Shown here: positions 24,354 through 36,174 of the stretch, piece by piece
Layout of the letters: the number at the start of each line of letters is the position of its first letter
Numbering within the stretch: the stretch's first letter is position 1
Assembly (NCBI RefSeq): GCF_020283565.1
Contig: NC_060062.1
Location: 50,738,439 to 50,802,438, forward strand
DNA: 64,000 bases
Reading direction: 5' to 3'
From: Trifolium pratense
Lineage: Eukaryota; Streptophyta; Magnoliopsida; Fabales; Fabaceae
Notes under the pieces: generated by a model
Seen by the model: only the letters and a program-made list of their open reading frames with translations
What the model was told of the DNA's origin: nothing
Databases searched by the model: none
Translations under genes and position numbers: made by a program

Positions 24354-24687
24354 CATATGTAATTATTATAATTATTATAATATATATATATATAAGAAAG
24401 ATTGTCTATAAAAAAAAAGAAGAAAAAAAAACTAGAGTGTTATAATTACTAGGGGACAAAATTGCACATCTAAACTAGAGTATTATTTTAATGTATTGTG
24501 GGAACAAAAATGCGTTCATTTAAATTATTATTTTAATGTATTCGATTTGTGAGTTTATGAATTTAGAATGAACCCAATACCCAAATCAAACTACTTGAAG
24601 TGTAGTCTCACTGATTCAAGTTTGATTCAAACTACAAAAATAATAATCAAGCCAGTATTTCCAATATTATAATCTTTTTTCTAAGAG
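24354..24687. other. Intergenic, no gene seen
   Basis: AT-rich. A short ATTATTATA/TATATA run near 24360-24392. Nothing coding. Confidence 0.45.
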
Positions 24688-24895
24688 TTTAATTGATATA
24701 CACCGACGGTGTAAAATAGTTTTGCACAATCGTCCAATAAACAACCATTATTTTGCCATGTCATATCAAGAAAGTGGGGTGAAGTGGGGTGATGTGGTGG
24801 AAAACATGGTTGGTATTGGTTGACAGTGTAAATAATGGTTGTTTATTGAACGATTGTGCAAAATTATTTTACACCGTCAATGCATATCAATTAAA
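24688..24895. repeat. MITE with about 60-bp inverted repeats
   Basis: Left arm TTTAATTGATATACACCGAC... and right arm its near complement ending ...CATATCAATTAAA, pairing over about 60 bp including GTTTATTGNACGATTGTGCA. Central unpaired part about 80 bp. Non-coding. Confidence 0.8.
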
Positions 24896-25686
24896 TCATT
24901 TTTCTAATGGCATATTATAATCTATTCTTAATAATATTATACGGTATTGTATTCCACATCCAACTCGACTATATAGTTCTTCATTATTCATTAGTTGTAC
25001 GATATCCCAATAATTACATTATATTATGATCAATGGGTAGAGTTTGGATTTTTTTTCTTTTTCAATTTTTCTTTTTGACAAACTTTTTATTTTCAATTTA
25101 TTTCCATTCTACAGATCCAACACAACAGCTTATCAGTATGTATGTATGGTGATGACTACGTTAATAATTGAAGTGTTTATCCGATAATCAATCAATTAGA
25201 ACAAATCATATTATTAAATTTGCATGTAATATACACAAAAATTTATAATTAATTTAAATTTCAGAAATTTTTAGGTCATCCTCACCTAAGCATTAATATT
25301 AGACACAAACAATTAAATAATTACAACTCATTAATTCTTTGGTACACATATTATGTAGATATGTACTGGTACATTTGTTGAGTGGATGATTCTGATTTAT
25401 TTACAAATATAATTTATTAATTTTTCTATATTAAATACTCTTTGTGGATCAATCACAATTATCCCACTAAATCCTGTATCGGTACATATCCACATAATAT
25501 GTGTACCGGAGTATTTATGTTTAATATATTAATGACTTGTAATAATTTAATCGATTGTAATGATTTAATTGGGTTCTTAAAAAAAATGATTTAATTGGTT
25601 ATATTAGAAATAACTTAGTATAAGTTATTCTTATTTGTTGCCGGGTAAATAGTATTAATTAATACCCAAATTATCTTTAGAAAAAA
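24896..25686. other. Intergenic, upstream of SSL copy B
   Basis: AT-rich. Holds one inverted repeat: GGTACACATATTATGT at 25341 pairs with ACATAATATGTGTACC ending at 25507, a MITE-like hairpin of about 167 bp. No coding sequence. Confidence 0.5.
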
Positions 25687-25800
25687 CCAGGACGTGTTTC
25701 ATTACGTGTCCATATACCATTTGTTTTACTTAATTTATTATTACATCATTATCATGAAGCAAACATTACAATGAAATCAACGTTTTGTAGTATTATATAT
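25687..25800 (+). promoter_or_regulatory. Core promoter of SSL copy B
   Basis: TATATAT at 25794-25800, 61 bp before the ATG. Two ACGTGT boxes at 25692-25697 and 25704-25709, the core of ABRE/G-box-like sites bound by bZIP or bHLH factors. Their function here is an inference. Confidence 0.5.
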
Positions 25801-25860
25801 CACAAATATCAACTACTCTGAAACAAACCATCACCACTAAAACCTTACCATAGTTCCAAG

Positions 25861-28800
25861 ATGTCAAACACAAACACAACAACAACTCAAACTAAGACAT
25901 GGTTTTTCACACCTTTGGCAATAATTCTCCCGGTTATTGTTGCAGCAGCGGTTCTCTATCGGCTCGATCCTTTCGAACCGGTTCATCTGCCGGTCAACGA
26001 ACTAAACCGATCATCTCCTTTAACAGCTCCTTTACGTAACGATCACATGCAATTAGGATCTGAAGAAGTTGCAAAGGGACAAGTTTTGGGACCTGAAGAT
26101 TTTGTATATGACGCTGTTATGGGTGTAGTTTATACTAGTTGTGAAGATGGGTGGATTAAACGTGTCACCGTGAATGAATCGGTGGCTGACTCGGTTGTTG
26201 AGAATTGGATCAACACCGGTGGAAGGCCCCTTGGGCTAGCTTTTGATGGGAATGGTGATCTCATAGTTGCTGATGCAGATAAGGTAACTGTTTTTATTTT
26301 GGGGGCAAAGAAGGTAACCGCTTTTGATATAAATATTGGATTGGAAATATAAAAAATTTACTGAAAATGGAAAGCGTGAAAATCATTTCATTCTTCTAAC
26401 CAAAAAAAAATTGTCTATTGTTAAATTGATTAACAAAAAAAAAAAGGTCAGAGATAGCATTCAATTAAAAAAAAGGAAAATGTTAAATAACGACCTCGAT
26501 ATACTATTTAAACATATTAAAAAAAAACATATAAATAAAAAAATTCTATATTGAAAATTGTACATTCAATATTAAATTTTATATTTTTGGTATGCTTGAC
26601 TAAATGCTCCGGAGACACTGTTTAACATGAAAACAAATTAAAATTGAAGGTAGCAGAAATGGTTAGACTTCTGCCAGAGTACTAAGAGATATCCATGTTT
26701 CCTAAGCAGCTCGGATAAAGATTATTGAAGGAACTTATGAAGAAAAAAAAAACTAAAAACAAAACATATCTGTAATAAGTTTAATTAAAAAGAAGCTCAC
26801 TCAATTGGAGAGGTGTTCCTGAAATCAATAAAATTGAATTAGTTTTGGATTCAGATATTTTTGTCAAATAGTCTTGGGGGCTAAAATTTTATTTTTAAGA
26901 TATATAAGTGGGAGTATCAAAGTTTGAACTTTGGTCCTGCATAATACATATAATATTACTATTATAAATTAAATTATGCTTACGGGATTGGATCGAGACC
27001 TTTTTTTTTTTTGGTGATAATCGAGACCTTTTCTATAATCAACAAATAATTTAAATTAAATAGTCTTTGGTTGAACTTAATTTTGTTTTTTATGATAATT
27101 TGATATTATGAAGTCATTTGACTTATTAATTTTTAAAAAATTCTTAACATATAAATAAGGTATTTAAAACTGTTGCAAAGTTCACTTGCCACACACAAAC
27201 CATCAACGGATTGTAACGCTTTCAACCGTTGCAAACTGCAATTTTGACTATCGTAAAGTGCTTATTTTCATGTAGTGCACGACAAAAAACAATAATACTA
27301 ATAACTATATTAGCTGTTCTGCTGTGCCTATGTTTTGTTTTTTTGTTTTTTCTCCATTTTGTGTGGGTCTGAGATGTTCTGCTTCTATCTGCTGTATTGT
27401 GGGGCTTTTTGCCTAGCGTTTTGGTGTGTTTGAGGGTAATCCTCTTGTTGTAATGCTTCTTGCCTATTATGTACTTCTTGTACATAATTAAAAAAAAATA
27501 AAATTATATTAGCTGTTTAAAAAAAAAAAAAACAGTGAGATACCTGTCTTTTTTTTTTGTTGAAAGGCTACGTGACATGGACAGACCTGTTCAAGGCTTG
27601 GTATGGCCATAGTGACATCAACCCAGTTCAAATTTTTCTAAAAATAAAAAATAAAAATTTTATAAATAATTTTATGTTTTTTTTTTATACATATTCGTAC
27701 AAATATTAATGTAAATATTAGTTTAGGGTTTATTATTGATAATTGTAAGTCTCTCGTATACATATTAGTTTAAGTGCAAAGAGACAAAGAACCACGGCTC
27801 CACCGAGTTTCCCCGGTAGCCTACCTGTGAAAACTACTAGGCGGGAAGGGATCTAGTCGAATTCAAGCAAAAGAATACGTCGAACCCATGCATGCTACAA
27901 GACAGCTTGTATTTCCGTCTGGTCCAATAATAGTGCAAATATTAGTTCATAGTCTATTATTGATGATTTCAAGTTTTTGGTTATACATAAATTATTATTT
28001 TAAGTTATATAGTTTAATTTTATAATCATCAACTTTGACTTTTTTGTCAAAATATAGTGGACCACTAATTGAATTTATAGAATTGGGTAAAATTAGCAAT
28101 TAAACTAGCATATAAATATGACATAACATAAAAAAAAATTTAATTAATATTTAATTTTTCAAGTAAGATAATACGGTAAAATTGGAATAAAAATTAAATA
28201 CGGATAAAATTAGAATAAAAATTAATAAGATATAAGCTGATTGAATTAAACAAGTGATATACATGATTTAACATATATTCAATAAATTAGTAGTTCTTTT
28301 TTTTTCGAATAGAAATTTTGTGGCTTTTTAGATATAGTTTGTTGGTTTATTTTTTTGAATAAATATTTTCCGGTTTGTTGTTTTTTTTTTTGATATACAT
28401 GTTGTCTTAGTAGTAATTTCACATATTATTTATTGTTTAACTGAATTATTATTAGGATGAAAAAAAATTATAATGCCTATATTTTTTAACCCGACTAGAA
28501 TTTATGGCTGGGTCCGTCCTGCTACGTGAGATACCTGTTAATCTTTTTTTTTTTATAAGGAGTTGCACTGTCTTCTTCTAAGACTTCCCTTGAGTATGAG
28601 TAATTTATACTCAAATGAAGGAAAATGATACAATAACCAAGCAAACAAAAGACTAAAAAAACTACGACCACCAAGAAACAACAATACATGTTACGTGCCG
28701 TCTGTTAATTTCAACACCACATGTTCATTTTGAATGTGTATTCACCAATCAAAATTAAGAAAAGTCCTTTTTGTTTAGAGAACTAGTATTAAGGAGTATT

Positions 28801-31800
28801 TTTTTTTTTTGTCCGGTATAGTGAAGTGGCTATAAATTTTTCAAACTTAAGGTGAATAAGTGTGGTGTCTAAGATTCGAATCTCAATCTGACCCCTACAT
28901 AATAACGTTATTTACCACCTGAGCTAAACTTATGAGGACTACTAAAAAAATATCTCTAATCAAATAATAACTATGATAAAAATAACAATAATTTATGCCT
29001 ACGAAAACTAGTACTAAGGAGTGTTTTTTTGTCAGGTACAGTTTAGTGATTATAAATTTCACCCTTAAGGTGAATAAGTGTCGTGTTTAAGATTTGAATC
29101 TCTGTCTGGCTCCTGCATAACATCAGTTATCAAGTGAGTTAAACTCATGGGGATTACTAACAAGTATCTTTTTTTTGGTAGAATACTAAAAAGTATTTTT
29201 AATCAAATAATAACTATGATAAAAATAACAATAATTTATGACTACATAGAGCAAGAATACCAAGTTTTTGAGTAATTTTTTCCTTTCAAATTTATTACTC
29301 TTCATGTAAACTTTAATTTACTATTTTATCACTTTTTTTGTTGCTTACAATGGAGTTAATGATCCAACCTACGACTTCTAGTATACTATCAAAATCTCTC
29401 ACCGCTTGATCAAACCTTACTATTTTATCATTTTTATTTAATCAAATAACTATTTGTTTATTAAAAAATATATATGACATCAAGGTTTTAAATTGTGGTC
29501 CGCATCCGCAATTGCGGCCGCAGTATTGCTGATGCGGTAGTCACCGCAATTGCGGTGTGATCTTAATTCACGTGTACGGCCGCATCGGAAGTCGCATCAC
29601 AACCGCATCGGAAGCCGCATCAGTTGTTTTCGGCGATGTTCCTTCAAATTTTCTCACCAAAAAGTAAAATTTATGATCTTCAAATCCTAATTTGTGTCAA
29701 ATTAATTAAAAATCTTACTTTTAACAATCTCTCAACCGTGTATTTTAAATACATTCAAATTATTGTTTATAGAATAAACTAAGACTATGCAATGGTGGAT
29801 AAATAATGTAGTTACATAGTAGTTTGATTTTATATAGCTTGCGAAATTTCAAAATGATTTCACGCCGCAACAACCGCATTGCACGTGCAGCAACCACAAT
29901 GACCGCATTCGCAACAACTGCAACCGCAACCGCATCCGCAACCGCAACCGCAATTACATATTTGTGACCACTTGTCTAATGAATTATAATGATATATGCA
30001 GGGACTGTTAAGAGTAACAAGTGAAAAAGAAATTGAGGTACTTGCAACTGAGATTGATGGCTTAAAATTCAAATTAACAGATGGTGTTGATATAGCACAT
30101 GATGGCACTATTTATTTCACTGATGCTTCACATAAATACTCAGTCAAGGATTCTCTCCTAGATATAATGGAAGGGAACCCTAATGGTAGGTTTTTGAGCT
30201 ATAATCCAACAACAAAAAAGACAACACTATTAGCCAGTGACCTCTATTTTCCTAATGGCGTTGCAGTCTCACCAGATCAACATTTTGTGGTGTTTTGTGA
30301 AACTGTCTTGTAAGTTGTTTATAGCTTGCTTTTTCTTTGAGAATTTTTTAATTTTTGACCCCCTCAAAATCTAGAACTTAGTTATGATAAAAAAAAAAGG
30401 AGTAAATAAGATTTTAATCCATATAAATATAAATATCACAAATTTTATTTTTAGTTTCTATAAAAATAATGCACTATATTTTAAAGGAGGAAAAAAGATG
30501 AAATTTTTTATTTAGATATTTAAAAAGATTTTAGGCTTAAATATGCAAAAGGTCCCTGCACTTACGGGTCATTTGAATTTTAGTCCCTGTATTTTAAAAT
30601 CCTTTCATTTTGCCACTGCACTTTCATTTTACTTTAAAAATGGTCCCCGGACCCATTTTTTTGTTGAAGTGGCACATTTTTTTATGATGTGTCAATTTTA
30701 TTTTACTTTTAAAAAATTACTTATTTAAGGGTATTTTGATCGATTCACTGAAAAATTAAATGAGTCATCAACTCTAAAGTTCAGTCAACAGTGACAGATC
30801 AGCAAAAATGTGTCATTTCAACAAAAAAAAGGCCTGTGGGACCATTTTTAAAGTAAAATGAGAGTGCAGTGGCAAAATGAAATGTTTTTAAAATGCAGGA
30901 ACTAAAACTCAAATGACTCATAAGTGCAGGGATCTTTTGCATATTTAACCCAAGATTTTAAAACAACGGTCTCCAAATATTTTTGTTATAGGGACTTAAA
31001 TGTCTTTTACATTCATTTTAAATATATTTGGACACAGGTAGAGTGCCATGTCAACTTTGTCTCACTTCAACAATATTAAAAAAACAATTGTGGGAATTAT
31101 CTTCCTCCACGTTTCTTTTCTTCCTCTTGAAATTCTATTTCTGCCCTTGCGAAAAAATATTGAACATATTTTTAGAAAAAAATTTACCACTAAAAATAAT
31201 ATTTGAACTAGTAAAACTTTAAAATAATATGCTTCATAATTTTTTTGCTTTTTTACAATTGTGTACAAGATTGACAAAGCACACTTAACTTTAAGGGGCT
31301 AAATGTTACTTCTTCTTTTTCCTCATGAACTAAAGTAGGTATTATGCTTTTTTTTTAGGGACCAAAATGACACTTAACTCTTTATTTTTTTTTTTTCCAT
31401 TTTAAATTACAAAATTGTAATCTTATTTTCAAGTAGGGACGGATACAGAAATCAATCACACGGGGGGCCGAATTTCTTTTTTTAATAATAAATAATAGAG
31501 TTGAATATTTTTTTGTCCTTATAAAATAACGAGTTTTTATGTTTAGTCCTATTAAATTTTAACTGAAAATATCCTTTAAAATCTTGTATTTTGGTAAGAA
31601 TAGTCCCTATTTTCAAATATTTTTACAAAAAATTGATACTTTTAGTCCTCAAAATAATTGCTATTAAATACTAATATGGGCTAAAAGTAAAATTTTTGAA
31701 GGACAAAATTTAAAAACTTTTAATTTTATAAAGACAAAAAATATATTTTACTCAAAATTATAAGATAAAATCACAATATATTTATTTAGAAACACCTAAA

Positions 31801-32856
31801 ACAAGAGTGAGTAAATTAAGATGTGTCATTAGCAACTCATATACATTAAAAGTTATACATATTAATATATGCGGGGGGGTGTTGCAGCCCCTGCTTTTCA
31901 AGCCATTTTATGTTTTCAAAGATTTAGATAGAAAACACTAAAAATAGTTTATTTTACTATACAATTAATTCTTGAAAATTAAATAAAATAAAACTAAAAA
32001 GCAAAATTTCATATTAATTTTAAAAATGAAATAGAAAACATCTTCTCAAATAATTATTTCCATCAAATTAAGGGATGTGTCATTTTATGCATACTTCTGA
32101 ATGTTGTTGGATAGTATTTCATTGTATGAACTAATGTTTTGCAGGATGAATTGCAAGAAATATTACATAGAGGGTCCAAAAAAAGGAAGCATTGAAAAGT
32201 TTTGTGACCTCCCTGGCATGCCTGATAACATTCATTATGATGGACAAGGACATTATTTAATAGGAATAGCCACGGTATAATTCAAGTCTCTTTTCATTTT
32301 ATTTTTTTACTATTTATTAAAGATATCAAAACTTATATTTGTACACAAAATTTTAACACCATATATCCAACACAATATAAAATACATTTGAAAAAAAGTC
32401 ATAAATAGTATTTTTAAATCATCAACTCATAACACATTAGTTGCTAACAAAAACTCAAATATTTCATATTAATTTCAAAACTTATTTAATATATTTAATT
32501 TTTTAACTACTGCCTCAAGGCACTAGTTAATTAGCATTTTCTAATATTAATGCTAATGTTTTTGCTTGTGGATTTGGCAGGCTTCTTCTCCTGAACTGGA
32601 TATATTACTTAAATACCCCTTCATTAGGAAGGTTTTGGCACTTATCACAAAACATGTATCAAGTCTGAATGTGGCAAAGAATGGAGGAATTATCACTGTG
32701 GATTTGGAAGGAAAACCAACTTCACACTATTATGATCCCAAATTATCATTGACCGCTGGGATTAAGATTGGGAATCACATATATTGTGGCTCTATTCTAT
32801 ACTCTTTTATAATACGTCTTGATATTGAAAAGTACCCTGCTCTCCCCCACAATTAA
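25861..32856 (+). CDS. Strictosidine synthase-like protein (APMAP-like), copy B, intact
   Basis: Four exons: 25861-26283, 30002-30309, 32145-32274 and 32581-32856, all with GT-AG introns and compatible phases, giving 378 aa, normal for this family. Residues about 15-35 (FFTPLAIILPVIVAAAVL) form one N-terminal membrane or signal-anchor segment. The rest is the Str_synth beta-propeller: GPEDFVYD, GRPLGLAFDGNGDLIVADA, LTDGVDIAHDGTIYFTDAS, DLYFPNGVAVSPD, GPKKG, LPGMPDNIHYDGQG, YDPKLSL, GNHIYCGS and the C-terminal RLDIEKYPAL. Plant SSL proteins of this type (Arabidopsis SSL4-7 group) are thought to be secretory-pathway hydrolase-like or non-catalytic proteins. They should not be assumed to make strictosidine, and the substrate is unknown. 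Intron 1 is 3.7 kb and carries several repeats. Closest paralogue in the window is copy A. Confidence 0.93.
26284..28780 (+). other. Intron 1 of SSL copy B, proximal part
   Basis: AT-rich. Around 27300-27500 is a stretch ending in TGTACATAATTAAAAAAAAA that looks like a retroelement 3' end with a poly-A tail. At about 27779-27935 a more GC-balanced block starting CACGGCTCCACCGAG sits between two imperfect copies of a sequence containing AATATTAGTT (about 27712 and 27936), suggesting an insertion of unknown type. A SINE-like relic with GATTTAAACT-type box may lie near 26900-26990. Confidence 0.4.
28781..29245 (-). repeat. Tandem duplication containing two tRNA-derived SINE copies
   Basis: Two units, 28781-29005 and 29006-about 29245, share the order CTAGTA(T/C)TAAGGAGT, T-run, SINE body, then AATAATAACTATGATAAAAA. 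Each SINE (about 28800-28940 and 29024-29160) reads on the minus strand with an A-box-like TAGCTCAGGTGG region, a B-box-like GATTCGAATCT and a terminal A run. These match the polymerase III internal promoter of tRNA-derived SINEs. Because the flank is duplicated too, this is a segmental duplication and not two insertions. Confidence 0.65.
29487..29965. repeat. CG-rich repeat element with CCGCAA hexamer tract
   Basis: A compact GC-rich island in AT-rich intron DNA. It begins GTGGTCCGCATCCGCAATTG and ends in a run of CCGCAA / CGCAAC hexamers (about 29862-29955). The two ends are loosely inverted (AAATTG..GGTCCGC against GCAACCGCAATT). It ends about 36 bp before exon 2 of SSL copy B. Probably a MITE or decayed transposon. 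Class not determined. Confidence 0.5.
30532..30951. repeat. MITE with long inverted repeats in intron 2 of SSL copy B
   Basis: Left end TTAGGCTTAAATATGCAAAA and right end its near complement TTTTGCATATTTAACCC. The arms pair over much of the 420 bp (for example GGTCCCTGCACTTACGGGTC against GACTCATAAGTGCAGGGATC). Non-coding. Confidence 0.8.
31433..31910. repeat. hAT-like relic in intron 2 of SSL copy B
   Basis: Starts near AGGGACGGATACAGAAATC with a GGGGGG run and ends near GGGGGTGTTGCAGCCCCTG. Plant hAT MITEs often begin CAGGGGCGGATCCAGAAAT, which resembles the left end. TSD not resolved. The class is a tentative inference. Confidence 0.35.
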
Positions 32857-32926
32857 TTAAACAAAAAATAGATTATCATAAGGTTATATTATGGTATACA
32901 AATAGATTTTAAGTTTCTGTATAGAC

Positions 32927-33265
32927 TCATGGTGGTGTCATCAATGAAATATACCATTGGTTGGGAACTGATACTATTCTGAGCAATGTTGGATGGACTC
33001 ATTTTGTAGCATTTGGTGATTTTCTAAAGCATAGCAGGTTAAAGAAAGTGAAACAACTTATTTGATGTGCAACTACATTGGTCCTTAAGAAACTATGTTA
33101 TTTTTAGAGGAGCTTCAATTAATCTATGCAATCTGTTGGCAAATATATCAAGCTTTATTCTTGGTTTTGGTTCATTAGTAGGAGCGGAAAAAACTTATGT
33201 CATGCTTTTTTCGATTGGTGTACTAATCATTTAGCTTATTTAGAAAATCTATAAATCTCTATTGT
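32927..33265 (+). pseudogene. LINE C-terminal relic downstream of SSL copy B
   Basis: A decayed frame reads NVGWTHFVAFGDFLKH, then WFWFISRSGKN and FFDWCTNHLAYLE, with stops between. This pattern is typical of the tail of the zf-RVT region of plant LINEs. It begins about 70 bp after the SSL stop, so it may be transcribed as part of that 3' UTR. Confidence 0.5.
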
Positions 33266-33295
33266 AAGGGTTGAAGTATCCCTAATACTCCCTTA

Positions 33296-33741
33296 GGGTG
33301 CGTTTGTTTCATGGTTACAAAAATTAATCCCAGGAACAACTTTCCCTAGCATGACTTTCCAAGGAATAAATTTTTCAAAAAAGTGTTTGGATAGCATTAT
33401 TAATTCCCAGGAATCTTTTATTTAATTTTTCTTAAAATAATTAATATATTTTATTTTTGAAAAAAAAAATGAAAGAAAGAGGGAACATTATGTGAAATCG
33501 TGGGTAGATAGTGGTGTAGGCTGGTAGTTTTATACATAACTGATTTTGTTCCTTGGGAATAAAATATTCCTGCCTCTATTAGAAGGGATTAATAATCCTG
33601 GCAACGTGGGACAAAACCATTTCCCTGGAATAATTATTTCCTTGGAACTATTGTTGGTTCCATTTTAACAAACACGGATAATTTTATTTCCAGCCTTAGA
33701 TTTCCAGGAATATGTTTAGAATCCATGAAACAAACACACCC
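33296..33741. repeat. Tourist-like (PIF/Harbinger) MITE
   Basis: Inverted ends GGGTGCGTTTGTTTCATGG and GGGTGTGTTTGTTTCATGG. TSD TTA at 33293-33295 and 33742-33744, the target preferred by Harbinger-type elements. 446 bp, non-coding. Confidence 0.85.
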
Positions 33742-34128
33742 TTATATTTATATACAACTATTGATTATAAAAAAAATGATGTTGGTATGTATACAACTAT
33801 TCTCAAGTTTTATTTTGATTCGAAAGAGTCGTTACTGCTTGTTGCCATTTGTTGCAGTTTGTTGATGCTGCTTGAACATATTTCCGTGTTGATAGTCGGT
33901 TCATTCATCGGTTAATTTATACACCTCTAATTGACACTCATAAATGTCCACATATACATGCTTATTTTTCTATATATATTATTATGAGAGTATGGTAGAT
34001 AATGATGACTTTTGGAGGTATCAATCTTGTTGAGATGTCCAAAATATTTTACTCTAACGGTTGAAAAAAATTAAATTCATAGATTATTTAGTTAACTAAT
34101 TTTTACATTTTTGTTGTGCAGAATAATA

Positions 34129-34470
34129 ATATTAATGTATAGGGGCTTTTGAGAGTGACGAGAAGAGGGGAAGGAAATAAATGGTAAATTCTAGCAAATG
34201 AAAATAATGGATAAAAATTAAATTTAATACAATTTATTTCACAGACGCTACGTACAAATACAATTTGAAGGATTTCTAGTTTTCTACTATGATAACGTGG
34301 AAGGTGACCCTCATGGTAAATTCATGAGCTATAAGCAACTAAAGGGGTAACATTGCTTGCCATTACGTAACCTCTACTTTCCTAATGCATTTGCAGATGC
34401 ACTAGGTCAAAAATGTTGTTTTTCTCTTACTAAACCAATGCTGTCGAATTTGAGGTACATTACATAATTT
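34129..34470 (+). pseudogene. SSL copy C: decayed exon 2
   Basis: Matches exon 2 of copy B in order but with stops and frameshifts. GLLRVT-like start (about 34142), TIYFTDATYKYNLKDF (about 34230), EGDPHGKFMSY (about 34300), LYFPNA-like block (about 34370) and a truncated end near 34460. An acceptor-like TTGTGCAG precedes it at about 34115-34122. No exon 1, 3 or 4 is found next to it, so it is a broken tandem copy. Confidence 0.8.
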
Positions 34471-34602
34471 AAAAGGTGTATATGTAAATTCACAAAGTTT
34501 GACGAAATTACACTAATGGCGTGATTTGATGTTAAAGATTTAAAGTGTAATTTTTGCAAAAATAGTTGGTCTAAGTTGACTATGATTTTGATAAGTTGAA
34601 GT

Positions 34603-36151
34603 TGTTGAACACCTAGTTACCGATGAAGTTACTTGTGCAAGAAGTGACTGGTGCATTGTAACTACAGTGTGCTTTAGGTAGATTAGTTCTTCCTTATGCC
34701 TAGCTGGCATAGTTTGTTAGGATTCTGTTAGTTTGTTAGAGCTTAGAAGCTAGTATATAAGCTTGCTTGTAACTGAATTCTTATTCATTCATTCAATAAT
34801 CAAAGTTAAGTTTTCTTTATTCTCTCTTTTCCTCACAATATTGAGTTTGTTTCTCTTTACCATCCATAACTTCATGATGGTATCAGAGCTCTTCTGAGCT
34901 CTGTTGCGCATCGCTTTCTCTTTGTCATGGCTCGTGGTGGTCATAGCAACACCGCTAGTGGTTCTACTATCGTGCTTTACTCTGATCCGTCCAATAATCC
35001 TGGTGACATTTACTATGTGCATCCTTCTGATGGTCCTGACAGTATCTCAGTGAAGTCTGTTCTTACGCATTCCAATTATCAAGTTTGGGCTCGATCTATG
35101 CGAGGAGCACTTGGAGGTAAGAACAAATTCGAGTTTGTTGACGGTTCTATTGAAGTTCCTACTGAGTTTGATCCCAATTTCAAAGCTTGGAATCGTTGTA
35201 ACAACTTGATCCATTCTTAGATCCTCAATTCAGTTGAAGATTCAATTGCTCAAAGCGTTATTTTTCATGAAAATGCTTTGGATGTTTGGAACGAACTCAA
35301 AGAAAGGTTCTCAAGGTTATTACATTCGTACCTCTGAACTTCAATGTGAAATTTTTTTCGCTTAAGCAAGAATCTCTGTTTCTGAGTTTTTCACTGCACT
35401 TAAGTCGTTATGGGAAGAGCTTGAGACCTACTTTCCTACACCTGTTTGTTCATGCCCTATGAGGTGCATATGTGAATCTGGAGTTCGCAATTCCAAGAAT
35501 CAACACGAAGTGACGCGTTCAATTCATTTTCCCACAGGCTTGAATGAGCAATTTGATCCTGTGAGCGCTCAAATATTGCTTATGAATCCTTTACCAACTA
35601 TTAACAAGATTTTTTGATTGGTTATTCAATATGAAAGACAGAATAATTCGACTCATTTGGATGAATCCAAAGTGCGTGTTAATGCTAGTGACTCACGCAG
35701 AGGCCAAGGGCGTGGACGTGGTTCAAGTCACTCTTCCTTTGCTCAAGGAGGCAATAGGTCGAACAGTTTCAGTGCAAAGAACAATGAATGTTCTTATTGT
35801 GGTAAAACTAATCATGTAGTTGAAAATTGTTATAGGAAACATGGTTTTCCTCCTCACTATGGACGTTCTACTACTGCAAACAATGCATCACTTGAATCTT
35901 TCGAAGAGAGGGAAGATATTGATGATACAAAGAGTGTTAAAGGCAATAGTAGCAATGATGCTTTTGGCTTCACTAAGGACCAGTATAATTTACTCAATCT
36001 CGTGCAAGCTTCAAATGCAAGTACTTCTAACAATGCTATTACTTCAAGCAAAGTTAACACAGTGAGTGGTCATGTTGCTTCAGGTACAACTAAGCTTCTT
36101 ACTCTTTTAACAGTTCAGCTTTTGGTTCATGGATAGTTGACTCAGGTGCTA
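34603..36151 (+). mobile_element. 5' piece of a Ty1/copia element (LTR, PBS, gag, start of protease)
   Basis: LTR 34603-34874 (TGTTGAACACC...TTCA) with a TATA box, TATATAAG near 34753. Primer-binding site TGGTATCAGAGCT at 34878. Gag starts at ATG 34927 (MARGGHSNTASGS); a nonsense codon lies at 35218 and a frameshift near 35310. The zinc knuckle is CSYCGKTNHVVENC (about 35790-35830). The frame ends at the protease active-site triad DSGA at about 36150, after which all homology stops. Pol and the 3' LTR are missing. Confidence 0.85.
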
Positions 36152-36174
36152 AACAAATTTAGAGTTAAACAATA

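Noticed and set aside
26336..26554. 72-aa Lys-rich frame after SSL exon 1
   Set aside because: Lies in intron 1 beyond a clear GTAACT donor; AAA-rich intron sequence gives the lysines.
29860..30108. Cys/Gly-rich frame on the minus strand
   Set aside because: Comes from the CCGCAA hexamer tract and antisense of SSL exon 2; not a metal-binding protein.
25861..32856. True strictosidine synthase in alkaloid synthesis
   Set aside because: Exon layout and sequence fit the SSL/APMAP group with an N-terminal membrane anchor; nothing shows strictosidine-forming activity, and no alkaloid pathway genes are nearby.
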